The notes: generated by a model not told the origin, from the sequence alone. A stretch of DNA of 64,000 nt from Bactericera cockerelli (GCA_024516035.1 CM044961.1:12933800-12997799); one strand, 5' to 3'. Counted from the stretch's first letter, positions 10,992-22,739 are shown. Made by a program: numbers and translations.

Positions 10992-11643
10992 GCATTAGCG
11001 TATCCGCCGTTCTGTTCACCCTCCTCCTGGTCATGGATCTACAAATGGACACAGGCTACTCCGGCCAGCACCTCGTCTACCCTAGTCATGGGCGGGTCCG
11101 ATTCGGTGCCGGCAACGGAGGTGTCGACAATCCTCGCGACGCCTTCAACAGCTTCCAGAAACGCTTCCTGCAACGCGCGAACGCCTCTCACGTGCCGTCA
11201 AGGGAGGTGTCCAACTCGTTAAACCTATTCGATAACGTTGTGAAAAACATCGAGACTCGCGGCGAAGGTCGATACGAGGCAGTGCCGAACCCTTACGATG
11301 ACAATAACAGAATCGATGAAAACCGATTTGAAGCGCCACCGGATTCGGCGCGATATGACGGCGACCGGAATGATCTAGTGAACCGTCACGCGTTCGCTAA
11401 AGAAGCGATGGAAAAGCATGACAATTTCGCGGATTTGAATGATTTTCTCATCAACAATCCAGTGTCGGGGATGATGAAATCGGGAAAGCGGTCGGGTGGC
11501 GGTGGTGGAGGCAGCGGCCACGTCGGAGGAGCTTCGAACAATGCAGACTCGGGACCGTTAGAAGATCCTATCATTGTCGTGTCCGACGAAGATAGCGAGC
11601 TGGACAATCCGACGCTCAAGGAACTGCTTGGACTGGAGCTACC
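10992..11643 (+). CDS. Fam20C: FAM20-type kinase, exon 2 (copy 1): signal anchor and luminal stem
   Basis: The exon follows a pyrimidine tract and CAG at 10989-10991 and ends at 11643 before GTAAGTA, in phase 2. It encodes residues 10-226. It completes the membrane anchor (GISVSAVLFTLLLVMDLQM) and then a low-complexity luminal stem. The stem has an N-glycosylation sequon (NAS in RANASHV), a Gly-rich run (about SGGGGGGSGHVGG) and an acidic segment DPIIVVSDEDSELD, followed by LKELLGLEL. S207 in that segment lies in an S-x-E context, the FAM20C target motif. Base composition is clearly coding and GC-richer than its surroundings. Family assignment is by resemblance to insect FAM20C-like proteins and is not proven by the stem alone. 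Confidence 0.8.
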
Positions 11644-12139
11644 GTAAGTACATACCGTCATTTTTTAAAGTTAATAACAATACCATTCACACTATGAATA
11701 TTTTTTCTCCTAACTTTTCTCCTTCTAAATAACTCCGTGACATCGTTTAGAGTTGGACAGAATGATTATACATTAAGCAAGTGTTTTCTTACGAACAAAC
11801 ATCATCTTACTCAACCCAGCCTTGGCTGGCTAAAAACGAAAATCTTCACTGAGTTATGAAAGAGGGGTTTGGCAATATGGTGATAGAGTCAGGAAAGAAA
11901 ATATCAGTTTTATCACTTTGAAGGCAAAGTAGAAGAATCTAGATTTACACGAGAGAAAGCCATGGCAAGCTGGTAGTTTCCGCGGAAACTCGTCAATTTT
12001 GTTCTAGCATTTATCTCTAAAATAATAAAAACAAACAATAAATATAACCGGAACGGAAACACGTTTGTCTCTTAAGGAGTTTTTATGGTTTTTGTGCCCC
12101 CCCAACTTATGGAATGTTGTTGAAACATATTGATGTAGC

Positions 12140-12172
<33 letters not shown>

Positions 12173-13570
12173 AAATTAAGACAGTGGATTTAGTGGTGCT
12201 TTGAACTGCGACATGCTTTCTCCAACTTCTAGTGAGAGGTATTATTCTGAACTTACGTAAGTCCCGTTTAAGTGAGTCTGATGTTATTTTAGTCTGTTTT
12301 GTTTGACTAATCAGATCTCGTGTGAACAATATTCCATTATCCTACAAACGATAACAGTATTCCAATAATATCGATACTTGTTCAAGTGTTAGCAAGAAAT
12401 AAAATAAAACTGCCACCAAGCTTGGTAGAAATTAGTTAATTGTCTCAAGTGGTTCATCTGTAATCTTCAAAATAATAATAAAAAAAAACAATTACTTCCA
12501 ATCATCTTTGAAGATATTGGAATTTGTTCTTTATGGCTGTCTATCGATTATAATAATATTTTGTAGGTACTTCTTTTAAATTCAAGCTGGAATTTTTTAG
12601 GAAAGCACATGAGCAAGAACATATCCTTTTTTTTACTTTTGTTTCTCTTATATCGTCAGATCTTGAATTTATCCCTTTTTCAATATTTGGGATTATCTAC
12701 ACTACCACCACCTTCCCAGAATAGTTCTTACACTTTTCTTCCTTTTACTTTGATTGTCTCTTTATCCATTCAAAGTCTCTTCAAGAATATTTTTTTGTAA
12801 GGATGATTCTTAAAGGTGAAATTTTTTAATAGATGTTTTGTAACTCTGTAATTAATAGCTTTATTGCATTAATGTAGGTTGTGACTTCTCAAACTTAAAT
12901 GTCAGATTTCGTTTATTGACTCTGCCCTTCCTTGAATGGTATGATTTGTATTTCCAATAAGTTAACCTATTAGTTTCTCATTAGACTTTTGTTGCAATGG
13001 CATTCAATACTACTCGTACAAGAGCAACTATGCATGAATATTATTTGGACGATGTCATAGTCCCATACTTGAGGTAAAGAGAGAAAATATCAATGGTTGT
13101 TCCCTTTTCCAAGAGCGTTTGTTCAAAGTCTATCATATCACTTCTGCTCTGCATCTCAGATATCATTTTATTGGAACTCAACGAGAAAAATTGATTGAAA
13201 AATAGCAAGAAAAGCATTTTAAAGTAAAGTAGTTTGTACTTTTGCTATCACTGATTATCAACACGTGAAACCCTTCTACTCTATTGGAAAATATACTACC
13301 TGATAATCCACTGATAATGCTCTCGTGTGCACTTTTGATGAGTGACTGCTGTGTGCAGGTCTACGTCATCTGATTTTTTTTTAAAGAAGAGGGGGAAATC
13401 TTCAAAAGACGAACACTATGCTGCTACATGCAGCAGCTAGTGTGGGACTAGTGCTGGCGACACTTAACCACTAAAACCTTCCTCTCCCCCTCTAAGACAT
13501 CCGTATTCGGAACCATTGAAGAAACATTACTTCAAATGCAGATGCTTAGGTGCGTCATTCGGTGGATGAA
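11644..13570 (+). other. FAM20 intron 2, proximal part
   Basis: No exon seen. Contains a run of 31 T at 12141-12171. Copy 2 has 36 T at 54766-54801 and also a run of 23 C at 54707-54729 where copy 1 has 7 C. The rest is ordinary AT-rich intron. Confidence 0.4.
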
Positions 13571-13708
13571 ACTGAGGGCGAAATTAATAGACAAATTCTA
13601 TTACACAAATCCTTGCTAAGCGTAGGTTTTCCCTATCTTACACAGTACGCAATCCTTGACTTAGCCCCACAGAAGTATTACAAAAAATTATATTAATTTT
13701 GCCCTAAG
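13571..13708. mobile_element. Small MITE (about 140 bp), copy-1-specific
   Basis: Ends AGGGCGAAATTAATAGAC and ATATTAATTTTGCCCT are inverted repeats. The flanks CTGAG and CTAAG look like a 5-bp target duplication; copy 2 has one CTAAG at about 56203. A related copy lies at 15756-15893. Confidence 0.7.
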
Positions 13709-14555
13709 TATGCATTCCCAGCAGTGGTGTATTCTAGAGACCTTTGACTACACCAGTACACTTTGTAGATCTAATACCAATAGTTTATAAAGCATGTGCT
13801 ACAGTGGCAGATTCCGGAGACCTTCGACTATAGAATTATTGTACATTGTAGACCGTCGCGCGTCGTCTGAATTTAAATGCAAGTTATTATGTACATATTT
13901 AATCGTATTCTGGAGTGCTTTGACATTACATCTATAGTGAATTTACTATTGTGTTGTATTCTTTTGACTGCACATTAAAAACATTCATGATAATAATATA
14001 CTTCTTATAATTATTTATGAATGTTCTTCAATTTTGACTTCAGATGTTAAATTTATGATAGCAAGTCTTAATCAATGTACATAATTAATTCGAACTCATA
14101 ATTTACCTTGTGCAAAATAATTTCATGGCGTGTATTTTCTGGAAAAGTTCTTGAAGGAAATCAATTTTCTCAATCACAAAAGAAAAGCTATTCGAGACAA
14201 TGGCGAAGATGGATTGTAGTGATGATGATGATGCTACAATTTTCCAGAACAAAATGGTTAAACGCACAAGAAGATGGCATTTTTTCTTCCGCATGTATCA
14301 ACACGATTTTTTGTTTCGCTAACTTTTCTTCCAAATCCCTGATATTCAGTAGTAATCACAATTGAAAAACGTTTTCAAAGAAAATTTGATGTGTGGGAAT
14401 AACAGAGTCACGCAATCACGGGGATTTTTCTTTTGTATTCATCTGAAAATTATTATTGCTTTTCGGGTAATAGAAAGTACATAATGATAATTCGTCTTCT
14501 TCTGCTTTTACTATTTTCTTCTGTTTCGTCTCATTCCCCACCTTCTGCTTCCTCC

Positions 14556-14775
14556 TCATCCCTCTACTCCTTCACCTCCTCCTCTTCCTCCTCTTCCTCC
14601 TCCTCCTCCTCCTCCTCCTCTTTTTCCTCCTCCTCCTCTTCCTCCTTCTCCTCCTCCTCCTCCTTTTCCTCTTCCTCCTTTTCCTCCTCCTCCTCCTCTT
14701 CCTCCTTCCCCTCCTCCTCCCCCTCCTCCTTCTCCTCCTCCTCCTCCTCCTCTTCCTCCACCTCCTCCACTCATC
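14556..14775 (+). repeat. (TCC)n/(TCT)n pyrimidine microsatellite
   Basis: About 215 bases almost purely of C and T on this strand. All six frames are open or nearly so and give poly-Ser, poly-Glu or poly-Arg, which is an artefact of the repeat. Copy 2 has only about 90 bases here (57196-57300), so the allele length differs strongly. Confidence 0.9.
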
Positions 14776-15755
14776 CTCCATAACTCCTAAACCTCCCTCT
14801 TGTAATTTTGTTAGTTAGTATAGAGAAGAGGGTGCTCAACAAGCAATTTGACTGTAATTTATCTTGTAAAGTTTCCAAGTCCTTTTAACTTTTACAGAAT
14901 CATATTATTTTATTATTTGTATAATTTTGTAAGGGAAATTCGGGAACTAAACGCTAGATTCTAAAAATCAAAGCAAGGACAAACGGATTGTACCTACAAC
15001 CTACCTGTAATTGTATAATAAGAACACATCCACCATAACGTTCTGTAGCCAAAACACCTTACTTCAGCAGGCAGCACAGGCATTGTATCTTCACTTTCTT
15101 TATGGTGGTATGTATTGGTGGTTCGCAATTATTTAATTATGTTTGGTATCTCACTATTATTGGTATCTTGGTATTTAGCCGGGTCCACGCATCTTCCCCG
15201 GTATCTTCCTGCCTTGCTGACCACAGGCCATGACGAGTTTCCCTTGCATCAGATTGTAGATATAGATACATCTACAATCTACAGGGTTTCCGTATTTTAT
15301 CTGCTTTGGTATCATACCTATTTGTGATAATCACCATGGCGATTTCACAGTTACTCAAGCTCGCCCTTTATATTTTTGAAGGTACTTGGGACTCGAACCA
15401 ACGACAACCAGGTTACGAGCCCGCCGCTTCATTGAACAATATCTATTGTGGGTTATTAGGTATATTTTCATAAAATATCGGTACGTACAACATACATTCC
15501 TAAATTTAATACCATAATATAGTTACATACCTACAGTATTATTAGTAACTAATGCACACGAAAAAATCACCGATGGGAGTCCCTGTAACGTTTTGAATGT
15601 GGCCACAAAATTCATACCCTGTTCAATTAGGGACCCCCTAGCAGGGCCTTCGAACGCCCTCCTCGGCCTCCTCCCGTTACCAAAATTAACGGGGGATATT
15701 AAATTGTGCTCCATTCTTCATCTGTACATAGATACATACTAGTTAGGGCGTGTAC

Positions 15756-15893
15756 TCTGAGGGCGAAATTAATAGACAAATTCTAATACTCAAGTCATTG
15801 CTAAGCGTCGGTTTTCCCTATCTTATACAGTACGCAATCCGTGACTTAGCGCCACAGAGGTATTACAAAAACATCTATTAATTCCGCCTTTAA
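15756..15893. mobile_element. Small MITE, same family as 13571, fixed in both copies
   Basis: Same ends (GAGGGCGAAATTAATAGAC and TCTATTAATTCCGCC) and the same interior (CTTAGCGCCACAGAGGTATT). The copy-2 equivalent at about 58272-58403 has a damaged left end. Confidence 0.65.
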
Positions 15894-16417
15894 TCTATCA
15901 TATGTCAGATATTGATTATCTTGATAGCCATAGATGTACATATGTACCTGTAACTATAACTAGGTACCTATGTATTTATCTATATCTGCGAGTAGTTACT
16001 TGATATCTATGTATACGAACCTATAGATTATAGGTATCTGCCAAATTGAATACCGCACGGGTTTTCACTTTCATTTTCACATTCAATGTCATGACAGCTT
16101 GTTTCCCGGAGTTCCACAGTAATCAGGAACGCAGATCAGTGGAGAGAATGCAGGTTCGAATCCTGATAGATTTTTTTTCTTAATTTCTTTTTTCCTTTCA
16201 TCTTCTGCTTACAACAATTTACTATTTTAATTGCGCAATATTCCACTACATCACTCACATTAACATCACTCAGACTAGTTTTGGCTAGCATGAAATCGAA
16301 TTTCAATGCAGGAATGGGTTTGCTAATTTGTCACTCAAGGAATCCAAGAAGTTCTCTCGAGAGATTATCGATAAATTCAGAAAAGGTTATCATGGTTGAT
16401 TGTTTTATACACAAACT

Positions 16418-16558
16418 GACCTGAGTAGTTTGATTGATAAGGCGGCGGACTTGTAATTTGGATGTCGGTGATTCAAGTCCCGGTTTCAGTGAAGATTTAG
16501 TAAAGCGAGTTTGAGTAGTTGTGAGATCACGAAAGTGATCAACACAAATATGATAACT
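16418..16558 (+). mobile_element. tRNA-headed SINE, family A
   Basis: Head CTGAGTAGTTTGATTGATAA, B box GATTCAAGTCCC, tail TTTGAGTAGTTGTGAGATCA to CACAAATATGATAACT. In both copies (58969-59110). Confidence 0.7.
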
Positions 16559-16596
16559 AACTAACTTGTCTCATAAGCAAGAGTGATGTCAAACCG

Positions 16597-16718
16597 TACT
16601 ATTATATTTTATTCCATAAAATATATAAGACCTGTTTGACTGCTGGAGTAAAGGGACTTTTCAGTCTTACTTCGGCAGTATAAACAAAATATATTCTATT
16701 CTATATTCTATTCTATTA
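16597..16718 (+). mobile_element. 5'-truncated family B SINE with (ATTCT)n tail, copy-1-specific
   Basis: Retains the family B 3' part (GACTGCTGGAGTAAAGGGAC to GGCAGTATAAA) and ends in ATTCT repeats. Missing from copy 2 near 59152. Confidence 0.55.
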
Positions 16719-17586
16719 AGAAGTTTAAAATTCAACATTATTGTAACTGGAACCAACAACTTCCATGCTGCGAGTCTTTGGCTCTAACTAACAAGCTACT
16801 GAGGTCAGTTAGATAATGTTTTGTGTAATTGCACTCTTTTACTCCATTGTGATACCAATTAGGCACTATTAACTCCAGTTGAGTCAGTTGACACTTCAAT
16901 TTCGATCACTTCAATTACTGCAGTTCCTCAATTGCAACGAACAGATACTGCAGTTTGCAGTTCCTCAATTACAGTACATCAATGGTTAGGTAGGTGCATT
17001 ATTGCTGATAGATTTTCTGCTGATATCTCCGAAACCTCTCGCCTTAGTTGATCATCAATCTCGTCTGTTTCCGCTTCAGTGATCTCGATAGTGAATCGGA
17101 AACAAAATAAACCACCTCTCTTTACCCATCTCTGTTTTGATTGATTCTGTATTTTTTCTTAGTTTAGGTTCTTAGTTTGCCATCACAGATTTCTTCTTTT
17201 ACTGTAACTTAATCAATGAAATTATTACATAAGACAAGTATGTGACTTATTTGTTGCTGGCGAGAGTTTTTTGGAAGAATTTCTCAACAAGTTTTTCCAT
17301 TGCCAACAAGAACAAAGCTGTGATATTGACATGCCCGTCTCATTGAGGCTGTGAGGAATTGAGGAATGTGGGAAGAACATTTTTTTCAACATTGATTCGC
17401 TAATGTGTGATATCTTCTTCTGTTTTTCCAACTTGATATGCTCTTCTGTAATAAATATTTATGTATATGTATGTATCCATACAAACATATTTATTTTTAT
17501 GTTTCAGAATAGTAAAGGACAAGGGAACATTAGTTTGTTGGTCTCTAGTCTGGACTTACACTGAGCTAATCGCACGCTTTAAGCAA

Positions 17587-17897
17587 AGCGCGCAATTAGC
17601 TCAGTGGTTAATCACTCGCTTGCCATGCGGAAGGTCCCGGGTTCGATCCCCTGTGCCAACAAAAATTTGTATTCTTAATTTGGTTACAACTGTTTGAAGG
17701 GATACCTTCCGGTGCGCTCGTGTTGACCCAGCACCTGTAAATGGGAAGTATTGTGTCACTTCTCACCAATCAGAGGGAAGGCATTTAACGAGATGGGCAG
17801 GCTACTTCAACATAGGATATAAGCGTCTTCAGTAGCTCCTGTTTCATGGCTACGAAATAAAAACGGCTGTGAAACACTCATCTTAAATAAATAAAAA
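17587..17897 (+). mobile_element. tRNA-Gly-like SINE, family D, copy-1-specific
   Basis: Head CAATTAGCTCAGTGGTTAAT with anticodon-like arm CGC-TTGCCAT-GCG (GCC in the loop position) and B box GGGTTCGATCCCC, followed by the body AGGGATACCTTCCGGTGCGC to TTTCATGGCTACGAAATAAA and an A-rich tail. Absent from copy 2 near 60700. Confidence 0.75.
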
Positions 17898-17899
17898 TC

Positions 17900-19120
17900 A
17901 CCCAGTATTGTATCTACATGATTTTAGTTTTTGAATAACTCTAGTAGGTCCTTTTTATGGACACCCCGTAATAGTAATTGATCATCTATGCTCCACCCTG
18001 TACGCGTATAATTACTGTGAACTAAAGAGTGTGAGGACTGAGAAGACTCAATGGACACGGTTGATTACTCACCGGTAGAAATCTTGGTCCTGGCTATACT
18101 TGCGACAGCTATAGCACCAGGTTTGGTGGAGATGTAGCACCTACCAGCATCTTCATGTTATGTAGCTCTAATAGTACTTACTACTGGTATACATAAATGA
18201 TACTTCAAAAACCCATAACATCCCCGTCTGTCCATTGTTATTGGCAAACCTGATGCGCCTTTATTATTATTTTTTTCTTTACACAATACAATATTCAGTA
18301 CAACTAAATAAAGTGACAAAGAAACTTAGTTGACCTATTCACCGCAACCTACGGCAAATGAGAGAGCACGAATATTAAAGCACCACACTAAAAGGGCAAA
18401 AAAAAATTACTCCTATGTCTTATGGTGGGAGTTGTGATTTACCGTGGTGGTAAGTCCATTGTTTTCTATCCTGTGTCCATCTTGGTCCTTCTCTTTTTCA
18501 TCTCACCATATTGTAGCTGGGCGACCTGTTTTTTAGACCTTCCTATGGATACCAATCAAGGAAACCTAATGCTACAACTACAGCACTAGGTTAAGTGGAT
18601 TTCCTCTTGTGAATAGAGCAGCACGTTTAGGTCTACAAAAAATTGAAAGCCATCTTTATTTCACAATCAAAATCAAAGTACAGATAATGAACAAGATCTC
18701 ACTAGTCAAACTCAACAGTTTACTGTAGGAAAAAATGTTTGCCCGTACGTCCCATTTTGATTTACCAAAAGTTCTTGCTTACTGCACATCTAGATCTTGG
18801 AGGGAAATTACATAGCATCCAAAATTTCAATTTTGTGTACCTAGATTTTATCATTCTAGCTCACACGTTCCAGCCAAGGCATGGCCTGGAACGGTTGTTG
18901 GTAGTACCTAATATCTCTATTAAGCTATCTGCAGGAATTCCTGACCCATCCTCGTGTCGGGATCTTGGCAACCGATTTGGTTTACCGATAACTTGAGCAC
19001 GGCTTCATTACTATTCATAGCTCGTCTTGTTTTCATTTTCGGTCCGCATATTTCTCTCGTCATAGGCGTGTGCTATACTTTCAATAATTAAAATGATGAT
19101 GATTATGGTAACAATAAATA
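17900..19120. other. Intron 2 of FAM20, no feature seen
   Basis: Unique-looking intron sequence that aligns with 60905-62140 in copy 2. Small open frames here lack any recognisable protein. Confidence 0.35.
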
Positions 19121-19130
19121 CAATAGTCTG

Positions 19131-19330
19131 TCCCGGTAGCTCAGTAGTTAGGGCGGTACTCTGTGAATTCAGAGGTTCCGGAGGTCGTGGATTCGAAACC
19201 CAGCCGGGACATGAAAATCCTCCCATTTAGGATTTTTACCACATAATACGTCTTGCGCTTACTACTGGAATAATGGGACATAGTCCTAATCGAGCAGTAT
19301 AAATAAGGCGATATTTTTATTATTATAATA
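19131..19330 (+). mobile_element. tRNA-headed SINE, family B
   Basis: Head CCCGGTAGCTCAGTAGTTAG, B box GATTCGAAACCC, body with CCTCCCATTTAGGATTTTTA and a TTATTATTAT tail. The copy-2 equivalent is 62147-62365. Confidence 0.75.
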
Positions 19331-19556
19331 ATATTAAAATCCGTTAGGCAAAGTGTTAGTTCCTGAATAGCGTTATCAGTTATAATGATTCCGTGAAGAA
19401 ATAAGAAATTACCTAGCGTGAGCAATAACTGTCTCTAACTTTGCGGGAGTTTAATGTCTCTATCAACGTGTTAGATCAAGGTGCTGATCTCTCGCTGATG
19501 TTAAAAGATCAGGAACCAGCCATGTCAGGGCAAAGAGAAGTTATTTAGTATAAAAT

Positions 19557-19869
19557 ACCAGCCTCCGTGGCGTAATGGTTGTGACTACTGCCCGTTGTCC
19601 AGAGGTCTCGAGTTCGACTCCCGGTTGGGGCAGACTTTTCGAAGAAAATTCTGTCCCTTCCAAACACGTGAGGCTAGCATTTCCGGCCCTACCCAGGCAA
19701 GGTGAGGTTAATGTGGGTAGCTGGAATGCAGGGTAAAACCCCCGTCCTGACTATCTCAAATCAGGACGTTAAAACCAAATAAAATCAACTGGTCACAATA
19801 GGTCTAATAAGGTCTCAGTGTTAATTGTAAGGATTTCACTAAAAACCCTGCAAGCAGGTCAGATAATAA
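19557..19869 (+). mobile_element. tRNA-headed SINE, family C, full length, copy-1-specific
   Basis: Head CCTCCGTGGCGTAATGGTTG with B box GAGTTCGACTCCC, then CTTTTCGAAGAAAATTCTGT and the shared 3' module (TTCCGGCCCTACCCAGGC onward). Target duplication TAGTATAAAAT at 19546-19556 and 19870-19880. The empty site in copy 2 is near 62580. Confidence 0.9.
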
Positions 19870-19889
19870 TAGTATAAAATTTCAAAATT

Positions 19890-20980
19890 GCCAAGTGTAC
19901 ACAATGTGAACCAATTACGAGGAAGTATTGTGTCCATAATTATTGGCAATGTATTTTTATGCTGTAGTGTAGAGAATCTTTCATAAGTTTATCGATCTTA
20001 AGTAATTGTATTCAATTTCACGCCAATAATTATTATTTATGCACAGAATATTATGACTTTGATAATGAAACAGAATACATTTAATATTCTATCAGAATTC
20101 AATAAAGTATTTCATAATTTTATTGATTTTAAAACTAGGTAAATTTCTTTGTTCTATTCTTCTATTGTTAGTAGGCGATTTTACTTGTTTGGCCCAATGT
20201 TAATAGAGTGATGAATCGTTTCTTCATTTGACATAATTGATAAATTTATTCTATTTCTTCGTAATTTACAATTTTTGCTTTACCCATGTTAATTAAGACC
20301 CTATTTGTAAATTGACATTGCAGTCAGGTGGGTAATGGTAAGTATTGTTGAATTATTTCTTCATTTCATATTTATATTATGTATAAGTAGGTAGGTATCT
20401 ATGTTCGTTCATCAATATTGCCATTGGGTCGCTGAGTGTTCTTGAATAATAAAAAAAGCTTAAATAAATTATTTGTTTAAAATAACATGAGCGTTTTATA
20501 TTATGAGTTGACATTGACACTGAAATATTAGTTCAATTAATGTCTTTGAATTTGGAATGTAATTTAATTATTTATCGTGAGTGATTGCTTCGATATTGTC
20601 CTGGTGACTGATTGCACATTTAACCTCTATTATACTTATTGTGTGGATAATAGGCATACGTGTATTGTTTAGGAGCTACAGAAATTTATTTCTGATCAAT
20701 TCAGTACAATACACTACAATACCTATTAGGTTTAATTTTTATCGATTAATTTTATATTTACTTTACTGAACAATTGAATATCTTTATAGTTATAATAAGA
20801 ACCTAATTATAACATTTAAACAAATAGGCCATATATTTCATCACTTAAATTTTTATTGGTTTGCCTGCTTATGAGATTTGACCTACTCCTCTTCATATTC
20901 TCAAGCATACCTACTACCGGTCTACTTTCGATGTAGTCCTCAAGCTAGGCTATCCTTCTATCCTAATCTGGTCTAATCCC
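19890..20980. other. AT-rich intron sequence, no feature seen
   Basis: Aligns with copy 2 to the end of the duplicated block, with many short indels. No exon or element recognised. Confidence 0.35.
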
Positions 20981-21323
20981 TACTTCCCCAACACAACCAA
21001 TTTTTCTCTGTGACTGTGACTTTGTTATAGGTTCTAGTTGAGGGACTATTGTAGTTGTTGTTGTTGTTTTTGTTGTAACGAGCTTGGTCACATTGACTAC
21101 ACCAGGGGGAGTGATGGTCTCCAGCCTCACCTATAGGTACGTAATATGATTTTTGCCAACTGCAGTAACTAAAAAATCTTTTTGTTGTTAAAAAAACTTG
21201 AAGTTTGCAAGTAATAAATAATAATAGGGGAAAAAATGCCAAAATTGAGGATCAAACTGGGTTCTATTGGAAAATAAACTTTCTGAAATCGCTTCAAAGA
21301 ATATTCTAGAATTCTTAGGGTGC

Positions 21324-21600
21324 CTATCCGTGACGAATGTTGGCGATCATCATAGCAATTCTCACTTTGTCTTCAGCAATGCGGAAGAGTTCTGGGGAAG
21401 ATTTGTTGAACCAAGATCTAAGGTTCTTCAGCCAGGATATCCGTCTTCTTCCTGGTCCTCTTTTTCCAAATATTTTTCCTTGCAGGATGGATTGCAGCAA
21501 GCTGTATCTGGACTCATTGCGCATGTCTTAGATATTGCAGTTTTCGTGTTTTAACAGTGATCATGATTTCTAGCTTCTTTTTCATTCTTCTTAATATTGA
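21324..21600 (-). pseudogene. LINE reverse-transcriptase ORF, C-terminal relic
   Basis: The minus frame reads RYSLLQSILQGKIFGKRG, then RRRISWLKNLRSWF and LFRIAEDKVRIAMMIANIR before the stop at 21324. This is the familiar C-terminal tail of insect non-LTR retrotransposon ORF2 proteins. The upstream part (KTRKLQYLRH) is in another frame, so the frame is broken near 21523. It lies just past the point where the two block copies stop matching. Confidence 0.75.
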
Positions 21601-21761
21601 ACAAATTCTTTGAAAAAAAATGAGTTATTTTTTTCGAAGAGAAAGAAAACACAGCAAAGCACAGGGTGAGAAAAAATCTCTACAGTCGACCTTTGTGTTC
21701 GTCGGCAGAACGCGACCACTCACGGGTTAAATAAATGTTCATGAAAATAATCCTGTTCTGG

Positions 21762-21915
21762 ACCGACCTCAGTAGCTTCATCGATAAGGCGGCGCACTTG
21801 TAACCTGGAGGTCGGTGGTTCAAGTAACGGTTTCAGCGTAAATTTAGTAAAGCAAGTTTGAGTAGTTGTGATATCACGAAAGTGATTAATACAAATATGA
21901 TAACTTTTCAACTTT
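21762..21915 (+). mobile_element. tRNA-headed SINE, family A, next to the FAM20 exon 3 acceptor
   Basis: Head GACCTCAGTAGCTTCATCGA, B box GGTTCAAGTAACG (mutated), tail TTGATACTCAC-type region ending TATGATAACTTTTCAACT. Exact 14-bp target duplication TAATCCTGTTCTGG at 21748-21761 and 21916-21929. The right duplicate is followed by TTCCAG and exon 3, so the insertion split the acceptor region and the duplication rebuilt it. Confidence 0.9.
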
Positions 21916-21935
21916 TAATCCTGTTCTGGTTCCAG

Positions 21936-22060
21936 GGACAACGCCACCATTCTGGATGAGTTCCACCTGAGGATATCCAAGAGGGAGATGTACAAGGAAG
22001 ACGATCCTCTGGTGGAGACGATACTGGACGAGATAGCCACTGCGCCCTTCACGGATGTGG
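21936..22060 (+). CDS. Fam20C: FAM20-type kinase, exon 3 (copy 1): start of the conserved region
   Basis: A 125-nt exon between TTCCAG and GTGAGT. It joins exon 2 in frame: CC plus G makes Pro227. It reads DNATILDEFHLRISKREM and continues YKEDDPLVETILDEIATAPFTDV, ending in phase 1. The F-H-L-x-I-x-x-x-x-x-Y segment, followed by an amphipathic helix ending in a SAP/TAP-like turn, resembles the region just before the kinase core of FAM20C family members. N229-A-T is a glycosylation sequon. The catalytic exons (GGTQLK-type motif onward) are not visible between here and the gap at 37440. Intron 3 is therefore longer than 15 kb, or the gene is interrupted by the assembly join. A SINE sits just upstream of the acceptor. 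Confidence 0.75.
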
Positions 22061-22202
22061 GTGAGTTGTTGGACCATCCATTTTCCTACGGTTCTGTATT
22101 TATTACAAAAGTAGCTTATTTTATAAAAAAAATCAGATCAAGCTTTATTCACATTTTTTAAGTGCAATGAACATATATATTATGTATATCTCCCTTGCCT
22201 TT

Positions 22203-22345
22203 ATGCTTTTGGGGTCGGCATTGTTGAACCTCATGGTTGAGGTTGGTAGGGTGGAGCACGTTTTTTATGGCTGGATGCCCTTCATAACGCCAACGATTCT
22301 ATTTGGTTTTAACGTCCTGATGTGGATGGGGGTGTTACCCTCCAT
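22203..22345 (-). mobile_element. Shared SINE 3' module
   Basis: On the minus strand: GGAGGGTAACACCCCCATCC, CAGGACGTTAAAACCAAATA, GGCATCCAGCCATAAAAA and CAACCATGAGGTTCAACAAT. No head is visible. Located in FAM20 intron 3. Confidence 0.6.
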
Positions 22346-22739
22346 ACCACAAGTACAATGGACATAATGATGATAAAAAAAATATACTAATAGGTAATTG
22401 GTATTAAAAATAAACAGTACTAGGAGTACTAGGACTCTAATATAATAATAATTATACTTATGAATATACTAATAACCATACTAATTAATGGCTAAGAGGT
22501 TTAATAAACAATTTAAAGGTACCTGTTGCAATGAGAAACGGCCGAACTCTAGGAGTAGGTGTGTATCGGGACTCTAAGAGATTAATTATAATGTAATATT
22601 AATTTCGAAAGAAAATTTCAGCTTTAGGTACTACTAGGAAGTAATCCTTCCGAAGGATTATAAGAAAATGTTTAACTATATTAAGTAACTTTTAGTCCAA
22701 CTTATTTTAAGGAAACAGAAACTTTGCCATATCCTTTCT

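Larger units (their letters stand above)
1..21126 (+). repeat. Large direct duplication, copy 1
   Basis: This block aligns base by base with 41294-63725. Position 1 matches 41294, the NDPK start 2536 matches 43824, the FAM20 start 9030 matches 51960, and 21126 matches about 63724. The offset drifts between about 41.3 and 43 kb because each copy has its own insertions. Exons are almost identical and introns differ by scattered substitutions and indels. The window starts inside the block, so its true left edge is not visible. Similarity stops abruptly after 21126. The N gap between the copies suggests an uncollapsed second haplotype; a true segmental duplication is the alternative. Confidence 0.95.

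Noticed and set aside
14433..14783. Poly-Ser/poly-Glu/poly-Arg frames
   Set aside because: Artefact of the (TCC)n microsatellite; copy 2 has a much shorter version with a different frame.
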